Shown here piece by piece: positions 47,301-59,300 of a stretch of 64,000 nucleotides of DNA. Under the pieces are notes generated by a model, which worked only from the letters and a program-made list of their open reading frames with translations, searched no databases and was not told where the DNA came from. Made by a program: the position numbers and the translations under genes. The DNA is from Congeria kusceri (taxonomy: Eukaryota > Mollusca > Bivalvia > Myida > Dreissenidae). The stretch lies in the NCBI GenBank assembly GCA_027627225.1, contig CM051029.1:27428548-27492547 (forward strand). Direction: 5' to 3'. Each line of letters begins with the position of its first letter. Positions within the stretch are counted from its first letter, which is position 1.

Positions 47301-50300
47301 CAAAATTGGCCCATGAGTTCATTTTAATATAGGGAATAAGTGTTCTTAGTTTGAATGAAATCCCTTAAGCCATTCCTGAGAAATGAGCTTACCAAAAAAC
47401 TTGAACCTGTCCAAACAGCTTATGTAAAATTTCTAAGTGTAAAAAGGCCCAGAATTTTGACAAATTTCAAACTAGAGTTACCAATCTTCGCCTATAGGTT
47501 CATTTTAATGTGGGGAATAAATGTTTTAAGTTTGAATGAAATCCCCCAAGCCATTCCTGCGAAACTAGCTTACCGAAAAACTTTAACCTAGCTCGGACAC
47601 CGACGCCGACGCCAGTAGAATAGCTTGCCTTTTCTACGAAAAGTCGAGCTAAAAATTACACTTATGACAAGTGGCTTTAATCATATAACACAATTGTATT
47701 AAAGTGGCTTTCATACACTTAATAAAGGAAAAAGGTCTAAAAACAGAAACAGTACACACGGTTGTCATGATCAATTGAAACAAGTGCTTTTTATCTAAAT
47801 GTAGGCGATTTGGCCAGGGGTCCACATTACCCATCACAGTTTTAGAGTTCCTCAAAAAAACAAACAACCGACTTTCTCATGATTTTAAACGATGAATTTG
47901 ATCGGCAATTGGTTACTGACAACCCTGAGTACAGTACAGGGCTCAAAAGTTGCGTGGGAGGGCAGAGACCAAATTTTGGCATAATCTGTCATGAAATTTT
48001 TATAAAAATATATGAGACGCGTTGTGGGAAACCCGGGCTTAATGCATGTGCGTAGTGTCGTCCCTGATTAGCATGTGCAGTTTGCACAGGCTAATCCATG
48101 ACGGCATTTTCTGCTATTATGGTATTTTCTGTTTCAAGGTAGTCTCTCCTAAACACAAATTCACTGTAGGCGGAAAGTGCCGTCCTGGAATAGCCTGTGT
48201 GGACTGCACAGGCTAATCCGAGACGACACTTCACGCACAAGCATTAAGCCCGGTTTTCTCACGACACGCCCCAAATATTATTTTTGAATATTTTGGTAGA
48301 GAGGGATGCCATTTTCTTGGTATCAAAACGAGAAGGCAAAGTGTATCTAGTTTCTGTGCTGTTAATGGATTTAATGAAGTAGAACAGAAATCAAACAACA
48401 AATATTCAATGAAACCTAGAAACACTGCAAGCAAACAATATTTTTTTCCAATTACAGATTTAATCTAGGTGAACTTACTACAGATTCGCAGACAAAATCC
48501 AGACACAAGAAAATGACAAGTGCAAAATGGCTTAGAAAGCAGACAGATGCATGCATAAAATCTACTGATACTATTAATTGATATTCACGGAATGGCAAAT
48601 GGACACTTTTCTTTGTTTTGTCACAGATTTCACAAAGAAAATAAGAATTAGCTGTAAGAAGAAGTGAAATAATGATGAATATGAGCCGTGTCGTGGGAAA
48701 ACCGGTCTTAATGCATGTGCGTAAAGTGTCGTCCCAGATTAGCCTGTGCAGTCCGCACAGGCTAATCTGGGACGACACTTCCCGCTTTTATGGTATTTTC
48801 TGTTTCGAAGAAATCTCTTCTAAACATAAATCCACTGTAGGCGGAAAGTGCAGTCCCAGATTAGCCTGTGCGGAATGCACAGGCTAATCCGGGACGACAC
48901 TTTACGCACATGCATTAAGACCAGTTTTATCACGACGCGCCACAAATGTTTCTACAATGCACACTGGCAAAATTGTTAATGGTAACTGATGATGTTCATC
49001 GAAGGAGAGGTACCCATACCAAGAGGTCACCAATCACCAAGAGGTCACCATCACTTTGTGCTCAGGGCCCGTATTCACCAATCGATTGTTAGACTTGCGA
49101 TGTAAGAATGAAGATTGTTCTTAAAAATGTTCTGTCTTAAGAACGCTGTCAAGTTCAATCTTACTTGCCGGTAATGACAGCATTCTTTATTTAGAATGAT
49201 TTGTTAATAACATAAGCGACATTGGTACCAAACATATTTGCGAACACATTAGTTTTTTCTTGAGTTTAAGTTGGTTCTTTATTCGTAAGTCTACAATGGG
49301 TCGCCGGGCCCGGCTAGCTCAGTTGGTAGAGCACTAGACTATCAATCTGGGGATCGTGAGTTCGAACCCCAGCCCGGCCACATAACTTGTGTGGGAATTG
49401 GTCATGAAATTATTTCTACAGCCATTCTCCCCCTACCTCTGATTCAAGTAGGGCAGTTGTCAGTTGCTGGCATAGGTATGTGCACTTAGTACTGGTAAAC
49501 TGCTTAGATGGGCTAAGCTTGCCAAGGAAAAGTGTAAGTAGGTTAACTGACCACCGTGATATGACAGGAATACTGTTAAAAACGGCAAAAAATCCCAACA
49601 AACAAAACAAACAATGGGTCAGTGAGTATGGACCCAGGTGAGCTCCATAGCACCTAACCCAGTGTTCAGTCATTATTTTTCACACTGACAGAAACTATTT
49701 GATCAATCTTTCTAAACTTCAAACACTAAAGCTATGTCAAGATTGGATGAAAAATGGAAGTCGCTATCTTGCACACATGGATGTTATTGTTGATGGACAA
49801 GCGCTTTGTGCTCCAATTAGCTAGATAGCATTTAAACCAGCATTCTGTTGTTATTTTGTGACTAAACAAATCAATCTGTCTTAACGTCACGTACATAGCT
49901 ATGTCAAGATTGGACAAAAAATGAAGTCACTATCGTACACATGTATGCAATTTTCGATGGACAATAGACAGAAGTACCATAAACCAATAATTCTAACATG
50001 ACATGCGCAGAGTGTTCTATAGACAAAGACAAAAATTCACCATTGTTAAACTACCAATGAACAACACAAAAAATAGTTCCGAAACTGTAAAATATAGGTT
50101 GCATTGAAATTACAGAAAATGTGGTCAGGTCATGTTAGAATCAAAATAATTTTAACATTATCGTTGTTTATCAGCTAATAAACAACGATTTGTTGTTCTG
50201 CCATGGTATATTTAACCACTTCGGCTAATGCTCTTCGTTTAATTCCTACACATTAGAACTCCAAATCATTGTTTATTTGCCGATAAACAACTCTAAATCG

Positions 50301-53300
50301 AAAATCATTTCTTTATTTCTTATTTATTCACACAAAAAATAAGCTCAGGTGAGCTAAAAAGCACTTAAATCAGCATTCTGTCAGTTTTGTGGTATTTTTT
50401 AGACCACTGACCAAATCAATAAATATTTCTAAACTTCAAACACCACCAGGACCTCTCCTCTCCTGCTCTGGAATGAATTATCAATGAAGTGCAGGGATCA
50501 TAATTTGTCATTATCAGGGACATTCAAAACAAAATGACAATTATAGGCAAGAGAAATCCAATTGGTATTTCATCATTTTGTTAACACCTAACTAAGTTTG
50601 TGCCAGGATACAAAAATTGCATACTTCATTAAAATTGTATTGATTGAAAAATTGATTTTAAATGTTAGGCTATGGTTAGAACTTTTATTATGATGAATTT
50701 CAGATATGCATAGATTTTGGATACGCCAATGTTTCAGACGGGCATACTTTTCGGATTGGCAACAATTTTGGACATGCACAATTTTTGGATAAGCACATAT
50801 TTGGAATATACATACTTTTCGGACATAACTTGTGGCATGACAGTCAGACCTTAGATGGACAGAGTTTGCCAAACAAACATGCACTTAGCTACAAAAATAA
50901 ATGTGCTGTCTTTTTCTAATGGGAAAGAGCGATAAATTTAACAGAAAACAACCATCGTAATTGAATAAGAAGAGCAAACGAACGTTATTTCATTAGCTTT
51001 TGCCATGGTAACTAGATACAGACCCTATAGGTCATGTCAATACTTTTAACATTCTATCCATACAACCATTTGGGGAATTGGGGAACACAAGTCATGACTC
51101 CTTGTGGAAATAAAGATATTCTGGGGAAGAAGGTTGCGAATAACGATTATAAGAAATGGTCAATGAACTGATCCATAATTGTCAATCTGCATTTTTGCTT
51201 AATTTTGATACTTTTGGACAAGACAATAATTTTACTGGTTACATTCAAAGAAAATTTACAAATTCCTATCAAATTTACTAGTAATGGAAATTAATTTCAC
51301 AACGCTTGTTAGTAAAATAAAGAAATACAAACTGCGTAAGATTTCTTTTTTTTTCTTTAACAACATCAAACTTTAGTTATGGGACAACGTTAATAAATCT
51401 CCGAAAAAAAGTGTTTTCTTTAATCCTAACAAATCTTTGGTTTTTAAATTTCTGGTCCATTTCTTAATTGTATGTATAAGCTCCTCCATTCCCCAATTCT
51501 TAAAGATGTCTGATGCAGCCGCATGCAAATGACAACATTCTAGCTTTCTTGTTTGAATATCATTGCTGCGGATTCCCCCATGGATAGAGAATGTTTGCCA
51601 ATCCATCAGTTATTCAATTAGATATGACAGGCCTCTGCATGTGGATTTCTTATCATACAATAGAGATGCCAAACCTAAGTGTTCAGTCACTTCGACCTAC
51701 ACCTCATACTTCATTTTTGTGCAATGATGTTATTTCTGTTCGTTTGTATGAAGATAATTATGATTACTTCTAACCACACACAACTAGTTTTTGTTTTAGA
51801 GCAGTGTGCTTAGTTTAGTTTAAACCTATCAGGCTCGTCGTGGGAAAACCGGTATTAATGCACGTGCGTAGTGTCGTCCCAGATTAGCCCATGCAGTCCA
51901 CACAGGCTAATCCAGGACAGCACTTACCACCTACAGTGGATTTATGTTTAGAAGAGACTCTTTGAAACAGAAAATACCATTAAAGCCAAAGTGCCATCCT
52001 GGATTAGCCTGTGCGGACTGCACAGGCTAATCTGGGACGACACTTTACGCACATGTTTTCCCATGACGTGCCTCCTATTTATTTAAACTCTACCGTGTCG
52101 AATGCCAGAGGCTTACTGAGACACTTCCGAGTCCATTTCCTGGGTAGAACCAGAAATTCACGTCTTTTGAGAAAAAATAATTTGAACACTCCCCGAGTAG
52201 GATTCGAAAAACCTGCCGATTGCAAGGCGGACACCATATCCATTACAGCACTGAGACAAGGCAGACACCATATCCATTACACCACTGAGACAAGGCAGAC
52301 ACCATATCCATTACACCACTGAGACAAGGCAGACACCATATCCATTACACCACTGAGACAAGGCAGACACCATATCCATTACACCACTGAGACAAGGCAG
52401 ACACCATATCCATTACACCACTGAGACAAGGCGGACACCATATCCATTACACCACTGAGACAAGGCGGACACCATATCCATTACACCACTGAGACAAGGC
52501 GGACACCATATCCATTACACCACTGAGACAAGGCGGACACCATATCCATTACACCACGAGACAAGGCGGACACCATATCCATTACACCACTGAGACAAGG
52601 CGGACACCATATCCATTACACCACTGAGACAAGGCGGACACCATAACCATTACACCACTGAGACAAGGTGGACACCATATCCATTACACCACTGAGACAA
52701 GGCGGACATCATATCCATTACACCACTGAGACAAGGTGGTCACGATATCCATTACACCACTGAGACAAGGCGGACACCATATCCATTACACCACTGAGAC
52801 AAGGCGGACACCATATCCATTACACCACTGAGACAAGGTGGACACCATATCCATTACACCACTGAGACAAGGCAGACACCATATCCATTACACCACTGAG
52901 ACAAGGCGGACACCATATCCATTACACCACTGAGAAAAGGCGGACACCATATCCATTACACCACTGAGACAAGGCGGACACCATATCCATTACACCACTG
53001 AGACAAAGCGGACACCATATCCATTACACCACTGAGACTAGTTTATGTATATCTAATGTGCTTGTGAAGAAATAGGATTTAAATTATACTAAATTTATAA
53101 ATATTTCCTTGGTTATGTAATTGTAATATGTTATTATACATTGGTTATGCAACTTTGGACTTTGGACATTTCAGCTTTGGTTATTTTTACCGCTGCCAAA
53201 GAGGTTATGATTTTGCAGTTGTTGGTTTCTCCATTTGTTACTTGGCAATTTTAAGCAAACTTGTATTAACAGATTTGCACACAATTTTATTGGAGTGTTG

Positions 53301-56300
53301 GTAATGTGCCAATGATCAAATGACTAGATTTTGGTAGTGATCCGGATCACCATCTGGATCCAGTAATTTTTAAAGGGTTTCTTTAATATTAGGACATAGA
53401 GCAAACTGGCTGCCTTTGCGGATCTACGTGATCTACAAAAGTTTTCTATACACAGGTCCATACAAACTGATAAAACCAAAATTCCATTATTTTTCCATGA
53501 CCTAGCTCAGTTTTCCATGCTAAAATTTGAACATATGAAAGTCAAAATAGAACACTAATATCCAGATTTTTTTTATCTTCATATGAGGCGCGTCGTGGGA
53601 AAACCGGTCTTAATGCATGTGCGTAAAATGTCGTCCCGGATAAGCCTGTGCAATCCGCACAGGCTAATCCAAGACGGCACTTTCCGCTTTTACGGTAATT
53701 TCTGTTTTAAGGAAGTATCTTCTAAACATAAATCCACTGTAGGCGGAAAGTGCCGTCCTGGATTAGCCTGTGCAGACTGCACATGCTAATCCGGGACGAC
53801 AATTTAAGCACATGCATTAAGTCAGGTTTTCCCACAACGCGCCTCATATATAATTATTTATCTAGGCCGATTCGCACCCTGTAGAATAGACTTGAATTGC
53901 TTGTTGGTTTCTCTACCATGACGCTTTTGATTTAGATTTTTGTTTGCTTATATTTAAATGGATTTGATGATTTTTATACACTTAGGCGTAAAAAAAAATT
54001 ATGTTAGTTTCAGGTTACATGCCCCAAAAAATTAGGGACTGTATGTATGGAATTATTTTTTTATTTTTACTTTTTTTTGTCAAATGGTCAACTTGAAGAT
54101 TCTAAAACTGAATGAATATTCAAAACATGTCTTTAATATAGTAAAACATTGTATTGAAGTTGATGCTATCAAAGCAAAAAACTTATTTATCAAAAAAACA
54201 TTTTTAATTATTGGAAAAAAGTAAAATAAACAAAAAAATATCTGATCCACTCAATAAAATGTTCTATGGTCAGGGCTTTTTTTTAGGGTAGGTCGGGTAA
54301 CCTGAAACAAACTTAATTTTTTTTATGCCTTACAGGCATATTCAAGGATATTTTTCAATTTCCATCACAATTTTGGAAAATTCCATGATTTTTCCATGAG
54401 AAAATCCAAATTATTCAGATTCCATGATTTTTCCAGACAACGCCCATTTTCCATGACTTTTCCAGATCCGTACAAAACCCTGTACACATTATATCATGAT
54501 TATATAATAATATTTATGAGCTGGTATACATTGGACTTACCATTTCAGCTATGGGTGACTTTTTCTGGGTCTGCTTTTCTATCTCCAGCTGCATATGAGC
54601 CATAGTGCCGGCCTGGAAATGAGCAATCACAGACTGGTCAATTATATGCAAGCAGCAACAGACAATTGTATGTAGCTGAGCAATCACAGACTGGTCAATT
54701 ATATGCAAGCAGCAACTGACAATTGTATGTAACTGAGCAATCACAGACTGGTCAATTATATGCAAGCAGCAACAGACAATTGTATGTAACTGAGCAATCA
54801 CAGACTGGTCAATTATATGCAAGCAGCAACAGACAATTGTGTGTAACAGAGTGGTCTTTTGCAAATACACCGCAAGCGATTGGTCAATTGTATGTCTACA
54901 ACAACAGATTGGTCAATTTTATGTATTCAGCAACAAAAAATTGCATGTATTTTGCTGCAGACTGGTCCATTGTATGTATACAGCAGCAGACTGGTCCATT
55001 GTATGTACACAGCAACAACCTGGTCCATTGTTTGTTTTGAGCAACAGACTGGTCCATAGTTCGTTTACAGCAACAGACATGTTATTTGTTTGTTTGCAGC
55101 TATAGACTGGTCCATTGTATGTTTACAGCAATAGACAATCATATCTACATTGTATGCATACAGCAATAGAAGGGTCAATGGTATGTATAAAACAATAGAT
55201 CAGTTAATGTCAATTATACGTATTCAGCAACAGAGAATTGTTGGCACATATACCACAATAGTATAATAGGCAATTGTGTGTATACAACAACTGATTGGTC
55301 AATACTGAGTATACAACAACTGATTGGTCAATAATGAGTATACAACTGATTGGTCAATACTGAGTATACAACAACTGATTGGTCAATACTGAGTATACAA
55401 CAACTGATTGGTCAATACTGAGTATACAACAACTGATTGGTCAATACTGAGTATACAACAACTGATTGGTCAATACTGAGTATACAACAACTGATTGGTC
55501 AATACTGAGTATACAACAACTGATTGGTCAATACTGAGTATACAACAACTGATTGGTCAATACTGAGTATACAACAACCGATTGGTCAATACTGAGTATA
55601 CAACAACCGATTGGTCAATACTGAGTATACAACAACTGATTGGTCAATACTGAGTATACAACAACTGATTGGTCAATACTGAGTATACAACAACTGATTG
55701 GTCAATACTGAGTATACAACAACTGATTGGTCAATAATGAGTATACAACTGATTGGTCAATAATGAGTATACAACTGATTGGTCAATAATGAGTATACAA
55801 CAACTGATTGGTCAATAATGAGTATACAACAACTGATTGGTCAATAATGAGTATACAACTGATTGGTCAATAATGAGTATACAACTGATTGGTCAATAAT
55901 GAGTATACAACTGATTGGTCAATACTGAGTATACAACTGATTGGTCAATACTGAGTATACAACAACTGATTGGTCAATACTGAGTATACAACAACTGATT
56001 GGTCAATAATGAGTATACAACAACTGATTGGTCAATAATGAGTATACAACTGATTGGTCAATAATGAGTATACAACTGATTGGTCAATAATGAGTATACA
56101 ACAACTGATTGGTCAATAATGAGTATACAACTGATTGGTCAATAATGAGTATACAACTGATTGGTCAATAATGAGTATACAACTGATTGGTCAATAATGA
56201 GTATACAACTGATAGGTCAATAATGAGTATACAACAACTGATTGGTCAATAATGAGTATACAACTGATTGGTCAATAATGAGTATACAACAACTGATTGG

Positions 56301-59300
56301 TCAATAATGAGTATACAACTGATTGGTCAATAATGAGTATACAACTGATTGGTCAATACTGAGTAAACAACTGATTGGTCAATACTGAGTATACAACAAC
56401 TGATTGGTCAATAATGAGTATACAACAACTGATTGGTCAATACTGAGCATACAACAACTGATTGGTCAATAATGAGTATACAACAACTGATTGGTCAATA
56501 ATGAGTATACAACAACTGATTGGTCAATAATGAGTATACAACTGATTGGTCAATAATGAGTATACAACTGATTGGTCAATAATGAGTATACAACTGATTG
56601 GTCAATAATGAGTATACAACAACTGATTGGTCAATAATGAGTATACAACTGATTGGTCAATAATGAGTATACAACTGATTGGTCAATACTGAGTATACAA
56701 CTGATTGGTCAATACTGAGTATACAACAACTGATTGGTCAATACTGAGTATACAACAACTGATTGGTCAATAATGAGTATACAACAACTGATTGGTCAAT
56801 AATGAGTATACAACAACTGATTGGTCAATAATGAGTATACAACTGATTGGTCAATAATGAGTATACAACTGATTGGTCAATAATGAGTATACAACTGATT
56901 GGTCAATAATGAGTATACAACTGATTGGTCAATACTGAGTATACAACTGATTGGTCAATACTGAGTATACAACAACTGATTGGTCAATACTGAGTATACA
57001 ACAACTGATTGGTCAATAATGAGTATACAACAACTGATTGGTCAATAATGAGTATACAACTGATTGGTCAATAATGAGTACACAACTGATTGGTCAATAA
57101 TGAGTATACAACAACTGATTGGTCAATAATGAGTATACAACTGATTGGTCAATAATGAGTATACAACTGATTGGTCAATAATGAGTATACAACTGATTGG
57201 TCAATAATGAGTATACAACTGATAGGTCAATAATGAGTATACAACAACTGATTGGTCAATAATGAGTATACAACTGATTGGTCAATAATGAGTATACAAC
57301 AACTGATTGGTCAATAATGAGTATACAACAAATGATTGGTCAATAATGAGTATACAACAACTGATTGGTCAATAATGAGTATACAACAACTGATTGGTCA
57401 ATAATGAGTATACAACTGATTGATCAATAATGAGTATACAACAACTGATTGGTCAATAATGAGTATACAACTGATTGGTCAATAATGAGTATACAACAAC
57501 TGATTGGTCAATAATGAGTATACAACTGATTGGTCAATAATGAGTATACAACAACTGATTGGTCAATAATGAGTATACAACAACTGATTGGTCAATAATG
57601 AGTATACAACAACTGGTGTATACAACAACCAGGCCTTTTTCTGACCTTTTTGGGAAAAAGTACCATGGTTAAATTGGGAAATTCACTACGTAAAATTTTC
57701 AAAACTGGGAAAAATTTGTATCGCTAAATCATAAGTATAATGAAGAAATTTACAGTTTTAAAACAATAAATAAGAATTTAACAGCACTAATAATTTTAAT
57801 TTAACTCTACATTGTGATAAATACCAAAGCAAACTATGCAGCCAAGAGTTTGTAATCATATGCATGTCTTATTTTCTATAAGTATGTATATTTCTAAAAA
57901 AGCATCACCAAATCTGACCAACTTCACAAAAATAAAATTGTGGGATCTACATGATTTAGTTTTAATGATGTGTTAATAAACATCATGTAGTGCCTACACT
58001 ACGTAGGTCACGAAAATATGTGATAACTTGAACAGAAATCTTTACCGCCTTATATTTAAATCCTTCGTTTAGCTGACACATCCACTTGTGTAAATAACAA
58101 AATATTTGCCCATAAAATTCATGTTAAATTTAATCATGATAGAGGACAAACAAATCGTTTTTCTTTGTGTTACCCATTTTATTACACATTTTGTTCTCCC
58201 CTGGTAAACAATGTCAACGATAAAATTAGACGATATCCAAATGTAAAGCCAGTGTGAAAAAATCGGCTGTAAAGTACTGAAAAATCGTATTTTCACTTTC
58301 ATTTTGAAAAAATAATACAAATTTTTTACAATTGGGAATGTTTGGGTCAGAATTGGGAAAAATTATGCATATTTGGCTTTGGGAACGGGTCCGATAGTCG
58401 GACCCGTGAGAGCAGTAGAAAATGGCCTGACAACGGTTGGTCAATTGTTGGTCTACTGTGTGAACACAACAACTGATTGGCCAACTGTGTGCATACAACA
58501 ACCGATTGGCCAACTGTGTGTTGTGTGTATACAACAACTGATTGGTCAATTATGTGTATATAACAACTGATTGTCAACTATGTGTATACAGCATTAGAAG
58601 CCATTTGTATCACTTCATATAGAACTCAATACAGCACCGTAATGCATGTGGCGGATCCGTGGTCTAGTGGTAACGCACTGGCTTCACAACCCAGGGGTCA
58701 CAGGTTCTAGCCCCCGCTACACTCTAACCTACTAACTCGTCTTTCGCACGAGAGGTAAAACCGAGGTGTAGTGTACTAGGTGCTTCACACCAGGCACTAA
58801 AAGACCCAGGGTTGCCACTGGAACGGGGCGTCTCCTGTATCTTGCACTATACCCCGTAACCAACTAACAAGTCTTCTAGGGGCCATGGCCATATTGGAGA
58901 GAATCCTGGTGCACTCGATAAAAATGTACTACACACACAGTTATGCCTATAGTTACTCTATAACCTTAGGCTGTAGCGTTTATGATAGAGGCTCTACACT
59001 GAAACGTCTACAGTTACTCTCAAGATTTTCAGGTCTTCAAAATGTGCCTGCCCACGTGCCATTATATTTTCTATGAGCGGCTGTAAGCCAAATGAGGTAT
59101 ATGCAGTTGGTAACGAAAACCAGCTATTGCACAATTAAATGTCAGCAGTTAGCAAAATGCTAGTCTTAATGTCGGCTAGCTCAGTTGGTAGAGCGCTGAA
59201 CTACAAATCTGAGGATCGCGGGTTCGATTTCCAGCCAGGCCACATAACTTGTGTGGGGATTGGTCATGAAATTATTTCTGCGGCCATTCTCCTCCTACCT

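Noticed and set aside
49308..49380. Functional tRNA gene
   Set aside because: The acceptor ends do not pair as a tRNA should, and a shared ~230-bp body with an A-rich tail follows, as in a SINE. The same holds for 59170.
36966..58595. CRISPR-like regularity of the arrays
   Set aside because: Units are contiguous without unique spacers, and the DNA is clearly animal nuclear DNA.
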